A stretch of DNA of 64,000 bases from Sphingomonas aerophila (GTDB lineage: Bacteria > Pseudomonadota > Alphaproteobacteria > Sphingomonadales > Sphingomonadaceae), in the NCBI RefSeq assembly GCF_014199305.1, contig NZ_JACIJK010000005.1, forward strand, positions 248,001 to 312,000. The letters run 5' to 3'. The notes beneath the pieces are model-generated. The model had not been told where the DNA came from. It ran no database searches and saw nothing but the letters and a program-made list of their open reading frames with translations. Position numbers and translations under genes: made by a program. This document shows positions 35,333 to 43,822 of this stretch, one piece after another. The stretch's first letter is position 1. Each line of letters starts with the position of its first letter.

Positions 35333-36244
35333 ATGATCGGACGTATTCTGGCCGGGATGGCCGCGCTGATCGCCACCACAGCACCCGCCCAGCAGCGCGC
35401 CGTCGCCGCCCCGCCCGCTTCAACCGGAGCGCCGCGTTCCATCCTGTTCGTCGGCAACAGCTTCACGCAGGGTGCCTCCTCCCCCGTGCGCAACTGGCAC
35501 GCGGCGACCGTCACCGACCTCAATGGCGCCGGCTATGGCGGGGTCCCGGCCCTGTTCAAACAGTTCACGCTTCAGGCCGGGCTGAACTATGCCGTCAGCC
35601 TGGAAACACAGGGCGGCAAGACCCTTGGCTTCCATTATGACCAGCGCCGCCGGCTGATCGACCGCGCGTGGGATGTGGTGGTGCTGCAGGAATACAGCAC
35701 GCTCGATCCCGATCGCGCAGGCGATCCGACCAACTATCTGCGTGATGCCGGGCGGCTTGCCGCGCTGGTGCGAGCGCGCAATCCTGCGGTGCAGACCTGG
35801 TTGATGGCGACCTGGACCCGCGCGGATCAGACCTACAAGCCGGGCGGGCGATGGTTTGGCCAGCCCGTCACGCGCATGGCCGTCGACCTGCGCGCGGCCG
35901 CCGACCGGGCCGTTGCGACCACATCCGGCATCGCCGGGGTGCTGCCGGTCGGGCAGGCCTGGAACCGCGCCTTTGCTGCCGGCCTCGCAGACCCGAACCC
36001 TTACGACGGGAAGGCCTTCGGGCAGGTCGATTTGTGGGCGCACGACCAATACCATGCCAGCGCCTATGGCTATTATCTCGAAGCGCTGGTGGTGTTTGGC
36101 CGCGTCACGGGGATCGACCCGCTGGTGTTAGGGCGCAGCGAGCGTGCGGCGGACGAGTTGGGCATTTCCGCCGACCAGGCCGCCGCGTTGCAGCAGGTCG
36201 CGCATGACCAGCTTGCGGCCGAGGCTCCTATCCGCGCCCGCTGA
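35333..36244 (+). CDS. Secreted SGNH-hydrolase-like protein
   Basis: A 303-residue protein with a signal peptide (GRILAGMAALIATTAPAQQ). SILFVGNSFTQG supplies the GNSF block with the nucleophile Ser of SGNH hydrolases. VVVLQEYSTLD fits the second block, and DLWAHDQYHASAYGYYLEA contains the Asp-x-x-His dyad. It is probably an exported esterase or deacetylase on carbohydrate. ATG 35333 follows GGGAAAGAGC. A clear terminator lies about 90 bases after its stop. Confidence 0.75.
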   Translation: MIGRILAGMAALIATTAPAQQRAVAAPPASTGAPRSILFVGNSFTQGASSPVRNWHAATVTDLNGAGYGGVPALFKQFTLQAGLNYAVSLETQGGKTLGFHYDQRRRLIDRAWDVVVLQEYSTLDPDRAGDPTNYLRDAGRLAALVRARNPAVQTWLMATWTRADQTYKPGGRWFGQPVTRMAVDLRAAADRAVATTSGIAGVLPVGQAWNRAFAAGLADPNPYDGKAFGQVDLWAHDQYHASAYGYYLEALVVFGRVTGIDPLVLGRSERAADELGISADQAAALQQVAHDQLAAEAPIRAR

Positions 36245-36330
36245 CGCCGTCGGCGCTCTTACATGGGCGCGAAGCACGGCCGGCCGGGACCATGCTTCGC
36301 TTTGATGGAAAGAGGCGCGTCAGCGGCAGG

Positions 36331-36355
36331 GCCGGGCGACGGCCCGGCGTTTCTG
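36331..36355 (+). terminator. Intrinsic terminator after the SGNH-like gene
   Basis: GCCGGGC (36331-36337) and GCCCGGC (36342-36348) form a perfect 7-bp stem with a GACG loop, followed by GTTTCT. A second hairpin just before it (GCGAAGCA 36269-36276 with TGCTTCGC 36293-36300) precedes TTTGA and may act in tandem. Confidence 0.7.
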
Positions 36356-36395
36356 TCCAGCCGACTGCGCCATCAGGCGCCGCGCCGGGTCAGAA

Positions 36396-36740
36396 CTACT
36401 TGCGCGCCTTGCGGGCGGCATAGCGGGCATCGCGGGCCGCTTTCATTTCTTCAGCCGTGGCGGGCTTCAGACGAGCAGCCTTCTTGGCAGCAGCCGCTTC
36501 GGCTTCTGCACGGGCGGCAGCGATCGCCGCTGCCTTTTCGGCCTTTGCCTCGGCAAGAGCCGCCGCCTTGGCCGCACGAGCCTCTGCCAGGGCCGCTTGT
36601 TCCGCTTCCCAGGCCTGGCGACGCTCCGCCAGCACCGCTTCATCAACCGGAGGCTTGGCCTTCAGCTTCTCCAGCGCCTTTTGCTTGGCCTCCTGGGCCA
36701 GCGCGATACGATCTTGAAAGGAAGGTACTTTGAACGCCAC
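36396..36740 (-). CDS. DUF6481-type Ala/Lys-rich coiled-coil protein
   Basis: A 114-residue protein. VAFKVPSFQDRIALAQEAK starts the conserved N-terminus; the rest is an Ala/Glu/Lys-rich, highly helical region (residues 45-95) ending in RYAARKARK. This is a small sphingomonad protein family of unknown role. The GTG at 36740 has AAGGA 6 bases upstream; the longer open frame to 36797 has no such site. A nucleic-acid-binding role is possible from charge, but not shown. Confidence 0.75.
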   Translation of the reverse strand: MAFKVPSFQDRIALAQEAKQKALEKLKAKPPVDEAVLAERRQAWEAEQAALAEARAAKAAALAEAKAEKAAAIAAARAEAEAAAAKKAARLKPATAEEMKAARDARYAARKARK

Positions 36741-36986
36741 GTATGATCCTTGGTAATCTGAACTGCTTGTTCGCTGCCGCTTGGACCTGCGAACCACAAG
36801 AACAATCTGACATGCCCTTCCGTTGCAGGTCGGGGCAAGGCCGGGACAGATTCGGGTGATCCGTCGCGCAAGCGGCCTTGTTCCCTATGCCCCATTTGCG
36901 CCGCCACGTCCATGAAGGCTAACGCAGGCGTAACATTTGGCACAAAATGGGTTGGCCTCGGTTGGTACCGCCGGAAAGGATGTGCA

Positions 36987-37175
36987 GTGCCAAGAGAAAA
37001 AATCGTTGCCGTCGGACTGCTCACCCAGCGTGACCTGGACACGCTGGGAAGTGGCTTCCAGCGGCTGTTCCGCGTCAGCCAGGACAACCCGTTCGACGAC
37101 CTGTTGCGGGCGTTGGACCAGGTTGAGGAGCCCCAGCCCGCTGACGCTCGCCGCGTTTCGCGACCGGTGCCGTAA
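36987..37175 (+). CDS. Conserved 62-residue protein of unknown function
   Basis: The protein begins (M)PREKIVAVGLLTQRDLDTLG and ends in a Pro/Arg-rich tail. GTG 36987 has AAGGA 7 bases upstream. The N-terminal 45 residues look like a small folded unit (a strand, then helices FQRLFRV and FDDLLRALDQVEE) and match my memory of a small sphingomonad family. An open frame back to 36912 probably overruns the real start. No partner gene is evident. Confidence 0.65.
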   Translation: MPREKIVAVGLLTQRDLDTLGSGFQRLFRVSQDNPFDDLLRALDQVEEPQPADARRVSRPVP

Positions 37176-37468
37176 CCGGACGCGCGCACGGACAACCTTG
37201 CTGCCCGGCTCCGCCCCTGCGACCTCCTCGACCATGCGAGCCCCATGGCCGGGCCGGCAAGCAAGAGCGGGCTGACGTGCGCCATGCCATGATTTTTATC
37301 CGTCAGCCCTTCGCGCCGGCTCCAACCGCTTGTGCAGCTTGGGTCGTCACGACAACCGTACTCGACAAGGCTCCATCACCAATCCTCCGCCACGGGCACG
37401 CGCTTGCCAGCGGGCGGGCCGTCACGTTAGCACTGGGGCAAATGGGCGGCTGATCTGGGGGCAGGAAC
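37176..37468. other. Intergenic region, nothing recognised
   Basis: About 290 bases between the small protein and the exported esterase. Several short frames occur but none has a ribosome site with a recognisable product. GGGGGCAGGAAC just before 37469 is the likely ribosome site of the next gene. Confidence 0.4.
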
Positions 37469-39115
37469 ATGGGGCAGATTGGACTGATGACGGCTGCCGC
37501 GCTGCTGGCGGGCATGGCACCAGCGACGGCGCAGGTGCCGGTTCAGCCCCAAACCCAGATTCAGACCCAAACCCAGATCCAGTCCAATGACACGGTGACG
37601 GTTACGCTCGCGCCGTCGCTGACTCAGGCGCAATCGGGGCGCCTGCTCGTGTTCGCTCGCCGTATCGACCCTGCCGCCAAGCCAGACAGCAAGGAGGACA
37701 AGGCTGATGCCGACGGCGTCGACATCGACGCTTATGCGCCCGGCGACACCGTGCTTGCCGCGCGTGAGGTCGCCTCGCTCGCGCCGGGAGAGGTCGCGAC
37801 GGTGGACACGGCAACGGACGTGTTCCCGTCCGCCTTCTCCAGATTGCCCGCCGGGCGCTATCGGTTCCAGGCGGTGCTCGATCGCAATCACGACTATGCT
37901 TATGGCGGTCGCGGTGAAGGCGACCTGCTGTCACCCGTCGTGGAAGCGGCGCTGCCCGGCGCCCAACCGCGGCTGGTGCTGACCACCGCCGTTCCGGCCC
38001 GCACGATCGAGCAGAACCTCGCCCGGGTGCCCGAAAAGGAGCGCGGGGCGATGCGCGCCGCGCTGGCAAAGGTGCAGGCGGTCGACTTCACCAGCCCGGC
38101 CTTGTCGGCCTTCTGGGGACGGCCGACTCATATCCGTGGCTGGGTTGCGCTGCCGCCCGGCTATGGCCGCGATGGCGCGACCTATCCTACCGTGTTCTCG
38201 ACAGGCGGGTTCGGCAGCAATCTTGCGTCCGCGCAAGGGTCCGCCGCGCGCATGACGGTGGAGATGACGTCGGCCAAGTCGCCGCCGATGATCTGGGTCT
38301 TCCTGGACGAAAGCTCTCCCACCGGCACGCATGAGTTCGCGGACTCGGTCAACAACGGCCCCTGGGGACAGGCGCTGACGACGGAGTTCCTGCCCTGGAT
38401 CGAGGGCCGCTATGCGATGGACGCGCGGCCGGGGTCGCGTTTCCTGACCGGCCATTCGTCGGGCGGCTGGGCGACCCTGTGGCTCCAGACGCGCTACCCG
38501 TCGGTCTTTGGCGGCACCTGGTCGACGTCGCCCGACCCGAGCGATTTTCACGCCTTCACCAACGTCGACATCTACGCTCCCAACGCCAACGCTTATACCG
38601 GCCCGGATGGCAAGGAACTGCCGCTGTCGCGCGACAAGGGCCAGGTCACCGCGACCCAGCGGCAGGTCGGGCGGGTGGAGCAGCTGCTCGGCGTTTATGG
38701 CGGGCAGAACGCGTCGTTCGAATGGGTGTTCTCGCCCAAGGGGCCGGACGGGCGCCCCCTGCCCCTGTTCGACCGCGCCACCGGCCGTGTCGATCCTGAG
38801 GTGGTCCGGTACTGGCGCGACAATTACGACATTGCGTACCGGGTGCAGCGCGACTGGCCGCAGTTGCGATCCGACCTGGACGGCAAGGTCCATGTTATCG
38901 TCGGAACAGCCGACACATTCTACCTCGATGCCGCCGCCCATCGGCTGCAATCGGTGATGGACGGTTTGGGCGCGCGATCGTCCTTCACCTACGTCCCGGG
39001 CAAGACGCATTTCGACCTGTTCCAGCGGGGTGACGACCGGATGGCGTTGCTGCGCGACATCGCGTGGCAGATGTATGCGACGGCCCGCCCCGGCACCGCG
39101 AAAGCCGCGCGGTAG
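37469..39115 (+). CDS. Exported esterase-family alpha/beta hydrolase
   Basis: A 548-residue protein with a signal peptide (GLMTAAALLAGMAPATAQ). A Gln/Thr repeat (QPQTQIQTQTQIQ) follows directly. Residues 40-200 form a beta-rich N-terminal domain; from about 210 comes the esterase domain (PF00756 type): GWVALPPGYGRDGATYPTVF, nucleophile motif FLTGHSSGGWATLWLQ, acid near VHVIVGTADTFYLD and His in VPGKTHFDLF. Likely acts on acyl groups in the periplasm or outside. Substrate unknown. Confidence 0.85.
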   Translation: MGQIGLMTAAALLAGMAPATAQVPVQPQTQIQTQTQIQSNDTVTVTLAPSLTQAQSGRLLVFARRIDPAAKPDSKEDKADADGVDIDAYAPGDTVLAAREVASLAPGEVATVDTATDVFPSAFSRLPAGRYRFQAVLDRNHDYAYGGRGEGDLLSPVVEAALPGAQPRLVLTTAVPARTIEQNLARVPEKERGAMRAALAKVQAVDFTSPALSAFWGRPTHIRGWVALPPGYGRDGATYPTVFSTGGFGSNLASAQGSAARMTVEMTSAKSPPMIWVFLDESSPTGTHEFADSVNNGPWGQALTTEFLPWIEGRYAMDARPGSRFLTGHSSGGWATLWLQTRYPSVFGGTWSTSPDPSDFHAFTNVDIYAPNANAYTGPDGKELPLSRDKGQVTATQRQVGRVEQLLGVYGGQNASFEWVFSPKGPDGRPLPLFDRATGRVDPEVVRYWRDNYDIAYRVQRDWPQLRSDLDGKVHVIVGTADTFYLDAAAHRLQSVMDGLGARSSFTYVPGKTHFDLFQRGDDRMALLRDIAWQMYATARPGTAKAAR

Positions 39116-39199
39116 CGGAGTCGCCCTTGCCGCCCCCCGCTTTGCCCGTTTGCCGGAACGGGTGGGCCGGGGGCGTCCTCTCCGCTAGATCGCCGCACC

Positions 39200-39847
39200 A
39201 TGGCCCCGCGCTCCTCCCGTTCGTCCGCACGCGGCGCTCGCGATGCCGCGGCCGATCAATGGCTGTTCTTCCTGCTGGTCGTCGCCGGGATCGCCATCGC
39301 GATCGGGGTTCTCGGCCCATGGCCGCGCGCGATCGAGCCTCCTCGAACCGTGCCGTTGACCATGGCCCAGGCGCGGGTGTCGAACGCCGCCGTACCGGTG
39401 CAGCGCGATCGGCGTGGCCGGGCGGCCCCATTCCGCTTCCACGGCGGCGCGGCATCACGGGAGCAGGCGGCCGAGTGCCTCGCCACCGCGGCATTGTACG
39501 AGGCGGGTGACGACCGCCGCGGGCAACGGGCCGTGATCCAGGTCATCCTGAACCGCGTGCGCGCGCCGGGCTTCCCCAAGACAGTCTGCGGTGTCGTGTA
39601 CCAGGGCCATGCGCGCGCGACCGGATGCCAGTTCTCGTTCACCTGCGACGGGTCGATACAGCGACGCACGGTGCACAGCGGCTGGGCGGCGGCGCGCCGG
39701 GCGGGCCGGCGTGCGCTGGACGGCTATGTCTTTGCCGAGGTGGGCAAGGCCACGCATTACCACACGGACTGGATGGTGCCCTATTGGCGCGACACCTTGA
39801 CCAAGGTCGCCCGGGTCGACTCGCACCTGTTTTACGTGCGCTCCTGA
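39200..39847 (+). CDS. Cell wall hydrolase, SleB family
   Basis: A 215-residue protein with one N-terminal membrane helix (WLFFLLVVAGIAIAIGVLG). The SleB-type domain starts near residue 85: ECLATAALYEAGDDRRGQRA (catalytic Glu), VIQVILNRVRAPGFPKTVCG, GCQFSFTCDG and ATHYHTDWMVPYW. These motifs define hydrolase_2 enzymes that cut peptidoglycan glycan strands. It is anchored in the inner membrane with the enzyme outside. Confidence 0.9.
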   Translation: MAPRSSRSSARGARDAAADQWLFFLLVVAGIAIAIGVLGPWPRAIEPPRTVPLTMAQARVSNAAVPVQRDRRGRAAPFRFHGGAASREQAAECLATAALYEAGDDRRGQRAVIQVILNRVRAPGFPKTVCGVVYQGHARATGCQFSFTCDGSIQRRTVHSGWAAARRAGRRALDGYVFAEVGKATHYHTDWMVPYWRDTLTKVARVDSHLFYVRS

Positions 39848-39859
39848 CCTGCGCGCGTC

Positions 39860-40993
39860 TTACGCCGCCTTTGCCCGCCGGACAGGCCCGGCCTTAGCCT
39901 GATCCGCCGCTTGCCGCCCCAGCCCCGGATCGTCGGTGAAGAATCCGTCGATCCCCGCGGCCAGATAAGCGCGCATCTCCGCAACCGACCCCGCCGGGTT
40001 TCGCGCAGTCGGGCCGTCGCCATTCTGGAAGTCCGCGGCGAGGAAGTAGTTTTCGGGCCGGAAGGTATAGGGCATCACGCTCAGCCCGGCCTTGTGCGCC
40101 AGCGCGGTGACCGGGCTCGGCGGCAGCAGCTTCTTGTCGGGTCCAAGCGGGATGATGCTGCGCGTATCGGGCGCCAGAATGTCGGCATAGCGGGCGATAT
40201 CGTTGAGGCCCGCTGCCTCCATCATCGACGCTGACGTCAGGCTCCCGCCCTGCTTGACGATATCGGCCGGCGGGTGGCCCGGATCGATCAGCTGCATCAG
40301 CCGCAGGTTCGCGCGCCGGCCAAGCTTGCGGCGCAGATGCCGGAGGTTGCCGACCTCGAACGACTGGATGACCAAGGGGCAGCGCCGCACGAAGCCATCG
40401 TCCAGCGTCGAAAGGAAGCGATCCTCCAGCGGCAGTCCGAGGGCACGGAAATAGGTGGAGTGCTTCAGTTCGGGCACCAGCCCGATCGGCCGACCCCGCG
40501 CCCGCGACGCGGCTGCGGCAAAGTCGATCATCTCCTGCCACGTCACCAGGCCAAAGCGCCCGTCCATCGCCGCGTTTTGCGGGCGAAGCTGCGGCAGCCG
40601 TTCGATCGCCCGCAGGGTCTTTAGCTCGGCCAGCGTGAAATCCTCGACGAACCAGCCGACCTGGCCGACACCATCGATCACCTTTTCGGTCCTGCGGCCA
40701 GCAAACTCTGGATGCCGGGCGACGTCGGTGGTTTCGGCGATGTTGGGCTCATGCCGGATGATCAACACGCCATCCTTGCTGATGACCAGATCGGGTTCGA
40801 TGAAGTCCGCCCCGTCCGCAATCGCCTTCTCGTACGACGCCAGCGTGTGTTCGGGGCGAAGTGCTGACGCACCCCGATGCCCGAACACCTCGACCCGCCG
40901 TTCCGCCGCCAGCGCGCGCGGGGCAAGCGCGGCCGCGCCGATGGCGGCGATGACCTCTCGCCGGTTAAGGCCACCGGCCGCCACCATCCTCAT
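39860..40993 (-). CDS. glpQ: Glycerophosphodiester phosphodiesterase (GlpQ type)
   Basis: A 377-residue exported enzyme. The N-terminus has a Tat-like signal (NRREVIAAIGAAALAPRALA). The GDPD core is EVFGHRGASALRPEHTLASY, DFIEPDLVISKDGVLIIRHE, then LVPELKHSTYF and GIDGFFTDDPGL. The metal ligands Glu/Asp (IEPDL) and His pair (GHRG, RHE) are all there. It starts one base after the TonB-receptor stop, so receptor and enzyme are one operon. Confidence 0.93.
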   Translation of the reverse strand: MRMVAAGGLNRREVIAAIGAAALAPRALAAERRVEVFGHRGASALRPEHTLASYEKAIADGADFIEPDLVISKDGVLIIRHEPNIAETTDVARHPEFAGRRTEKVIDGVGQVGWFVEDFTLAELKTLRAIERLPQLRPQNAAMDGRFGLVTWQEMIDFAAAASRARGRPIGLVPELKHSTYFRALGLPLEDRFLSTLDDGFVRRCPLVIQSFEVGNLRHLRRKLGRRANLRLMQLIDPGHPPADIVKQGGSLTSASMMEAAGLNDIARYADILAPDTRSIIPLGPDKKLLPPSPVTALAHKAGLSVMPYTFRPENYFLAADFQNGDGPTARNPAGSVAEMRAYLAAGIDGFFTDDPGLGRQAADQAKAGPVRRAKAA

Positions 40994-40994
40994 C

Positions 40995-43592
40995 TCAGTA
41001 GGCCGCCGACAGGGTCAGGAACCACTGGCGCGGCGCGATGGGATAGGCCGAATAGCTGTTGGTGGCTGATCCGATCGAAACGGTGGACCAGCCCTTCTTG
41101 TCCGTCAGGTTGGTGACGTTCAGCGCGATCTCCGCCTTGCGCAGGGGTGCGATGAAGTCGTCGGGCATTCGCGCCGCGACCCGCAGCGACGCCTGGAAGA
41201 AGGACGGCACGGTGGCGTCGTTGCTGAACGTCGCATAGCGGCGGCCGACATAGTCGCCGATCACCTGCACCTCGAACGGCGCCACCGACAGGGTCGCGAC
41301 CGTCTTGTTCAGCCATTTGGGCACACCGGGCAGTTCCTTGCCACAGGTCGGCACGACACCCCCGGTGACTAGGTAGCCGCCGATACAGGAGTCGGTCGCC
41401 GCGCCGATGCCCGATGCCGCGGACGTGTAATCGCTCTGGTATTTGGACAGGTTGTACGACGCCGCATTGTACAGCGTCAGCGCCCGGCCAAGCCGCAAGG
41501 TGAACGCCGCATCGACCCCGTTCGTCTTCACGTCGCCAACATTGACCAGGATCGATGTACCGCCCGTGATCCCGCTGCCGGCGATACCGCCCGGGTTGGT
41601 CGAGATGGCGAGCAGGCGGTCGCTGAAGTCGACATGGTAATAATTGACCTGCGCGCTGAGGCCAAAGCCGTTGTCAAAGGTGCGGTTGGTGCGAAGGCCG
41701 GCTTCATAGGTCCAGCTGCTTTCCGGCCTGCCATCGTCGCGGAACGCGTCAAAGGCTGCCTGGCTGCCGGTGAACCATGGGCCGCCACCGCCGGCCAGGT
41801 ACGCCTGATACTGGCGCAGGTTTTTCTGGACATTGAAGTAAAGCTGCTCGTGGCCGTTGAAGTCATAGGTCGCACCGGCAGCCGGCAGGAACCAGCGCTT
41901 GGTATCTATGCGCCCCTGCGGCAGTCCGCCCGACAGGCCCGACAGCGACCCCGCGCGCGGCTGAACCGGATAACGGCCATTCGCCCATTGCGCGCTTGTC
42001 TTGAAACCCGCCTGGACGACCAGCTTGTCGGTCGCCTGCCAGCTATCCTGGATGTGCAGCTGCAATTGCTCGATCGTCGCGTCGCCCTGATATTGGGTGA
42101 AGAGCGGCTGCGCGGCATCGAGCGGGCGGATATAGGGCGTGCTGGAGGCCGGGTTGGTGACGTCCACGCCGTACCAGCGTCGCCACTGGGTCGTGCTGTT
42201 ATGCTCGAACCAGCCGCCCAGCTCCACCTTGTGCGCGCCGAGATCCAGGTTGAGCGCGGAGATCACGCCCCAGCGATCGATCCGGTATTCGGTGGTGCGG
42301 GTGATCAGCCCCGATCCGCCCGTTGCCGCCACCAGCGCCGCGCCTGAGGCCGCAGCCTGTGCCGCCGTCAGCGCCGTGCAGGCGGCCGGCCTGACACCAT
42401 TCGCGTTCCCGCCGAACCGGCAGTTGGCGGGAAGGCTGGCATAGGCCGGGTCGAGGTAAGGCTGGGCGGTGGTGATCGACTGACCCAGCGGCCCCGCGAC
42501 AACGCCCGCACCGTCATTATGGTGGTAGTAGCCGGTGGTCGACAGGTTCGCCCAGCTCGCCAGGTGCGCGTCATAGCGAGCATAGGCGAGGTAATCGGTC
42601 CGCTGCGCGTCCGAATAATAGTTGCGATAGTTGCTGCCCTCCGCGGCGGGCGAGTTGCCCTGCGCGGAAAGGTAGTTGTTCCGATAGCCCGCGAAGTCCG
42701 GGTAGAAGAACGGCTTGGTATAGGGCGTGTAGAGTTGGACCGGGGTCGCCGTGCCGCCGGTGGACGGCTTGAAGAAGACGGTGGCGTCCTCGTTCGGCTG
42801 GGCGAAGTCGTTATAGTCGAAATACACGGTCAGCTTGCCGATGCTGTCGTCATGCACGAACTTCGCATTGGCCTGCCAGCCGCCCTGGATGCCGCGGAAG
42901 TCCCAGGCGCGCGCATGCTGGCGGGCGCCGGAGATGTAGGCCGAATTGTTGCCGCCGAAACTGCCCGTGTCGACCCGGACGAAGCTGCGCGAGGTGTCGT
43001 AGCTGCCAAAGGTCTGCGACGCCTGGATGCCCGGCCTGTCGAGCGGATTGGACGAGAAGGTCTCGATCGTGCCGCCCAGATTACTGTTCGACGCGGTCGC
43101 AAGGTCGCCCGCGCCGGCCGACACCACCACGCGCGCCACATTCTCGGAAATCACCGCACGCTGCGGGGACAGGCCGTTGTAGTTGCCATAGCTCTGGTCG
43201 CCCAGCGGCAGGCCGTCCATGGTATAGCCAAGCTGGTTAGCGGCGAAACCGTGGATGAAAAGCTGGGCGTTCTGTTCGTTGTAACCCCAGGGATCGGCAG
43301 TGATGTAAAGCACGCCGGGCAGTGTCTCGATCGCGCGCAGCGGGCTGACGCCGGGCAGGATCTTCTGCATCTCGGCTCCCGGCAGCGCGACGGAAGTGCG
43401 GGTTTCCCGGCCGGTGACGACCACCGTCGGCGCGGCCGCATCGGCGTCACCGCCCGCCGCTTCCACATCCTGCGCGACAACAGCTGCGCCCGTTTCCTGC
43501 GCCTGGGCAGCGGCCATGTCCTGTGCCTCGGCGGCAGCGGGCAAAGCCAGCGACATGGCCAAGGCGAACAGCGAAACCGACGATCGAACCAT
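40995..43592 (-). CDS. TonB-dependent outer membrane receptor
   Basis: A protein of about 865 residues. A signal peptide (SLFALAMSLALPAAAEAQ) is followed by a short Ala-rich stretch, then the plug domain from about residue 55 (VVVTGRETRTSVALPGAEMQ, LPGVLYITADPWGYNEQNAQ, LFIHGFAANQLGYTMDGLPL) and a 22-strand barrel ending in a C-terminal aromatic residue (RQWFLTLSAAY). ATG 43592 has GGGGGC at good spacing; 43607 is an alternative. glpQ follows one base later, suggesting uptake linked to glycerophosphodiesters. Confidence 0.92.
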   Translation of the reverse strand: MVRSSVSLFALAMSLALPAAAEAQDMAAAQAQETGAAVVAQDVEAAGGDADAAAPTVVVTGRETRTSVALPGAEMQKILPGVSPLRAIETLPGVLYITADPWGYNEQNAQLFIHGFAANQLGYTMDGLPLGDQSYGNYNGLSPQRAVISENVARVVVSAGAGDLATASNSNLGGTIETFSSNPLDRPGIQASQTFGSYDTSRSFVRVDTGSFGGNNSAYISGARQHARAWDFRGIQGGWQANAKFVHDDSIGKLTVYFDYNDFAQPNEDATVFFKPSTGGTATPVQLYTPYTKPFFYPDFAGYRNNYLSAQGNSPAAEGSNYRNYYSDAQRTDYLAYARYDAHLASWANLSTTGYYHHNDGAGVVAGPLGQSITTAQPYLDPAYASLPANCRFGGNANGVRPAACTALTAAQAAASGAALVAATGGSGLITRTTEYRIDRWGVISALNLDLGAHKVELGGWFEHNSTTQWRRWYGVDVTNPASSTPYIRPLDAAQPLFTQYQGDATIEQLQLHIQDSWQATDKLVVQAGFKTSAQWANGRYPVQPRAGSLSGLSGGLPQGRIDTKRWFLPAAGATYDFNGHEQLYFNVQKNLRQYQAYLAGGGGPWFTGSQAAFDAFRDDGRPESSWTYEAGLRTNRTFDNGFGLSAQVNYYHVDFSDRLLAISTNPGGIAGSGITGGTSILVNVGDVKTNGVDAAFTLRLGRALTLYNAASYNLSKYQSDYTSAASGIGAATDSCIGGYLVTGGVVPTCGKELPGVPKWLNKTVATLSVAPFEVQVIGDYVGRRYATFSNDATVPSFFQASLRVAARMPDDFIAPLRKAEIALNVTNLTDKKGWSTVSIGSATNSYSAYPIAPRQWFLTLSAAY

Positions 43593-43757
43593 TATTGCCC
43601 CCATCATTCTGCCGCGATGCGTGCGGCAGTGTCGGGGGCCGACTAGGGCGGCCACGCGAGAGTTTCGTGACCGCTCCGTTGCAGATGAATGACAACGGGC
43701 CGATGAAAAGGTTTCAGGACGGTGTCGGGTTAACGCCTCACAGCCTGCCCGTCCTCA

Positions 43758-43783
43758 GCCGCCCTTCACATGGGATGGGCGGC
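43758..43783 (-). terminator. Hairpin after the GH3 gene
   Basis: GCCGCCC (43758-43764) and GGGCGGC (43777-43783) form a 7-bp stem with a 12-base loop, 40 bases past the GH3 stop and before the TonB-receptor start. No strong T-run follows. Confidence 0.35.
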
Positions 43784-43822
43784 CCTTGCTCGCTGTCGCC
43801 AGCACGGGCCGCCCCGTTCCCG

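Noticed and set aside
43593..43822. Possible riboswitch upstream of the TonB receptor
   Set aside because: Only simple hairpins are visible; no conserved cobalamin-box-like core was found.
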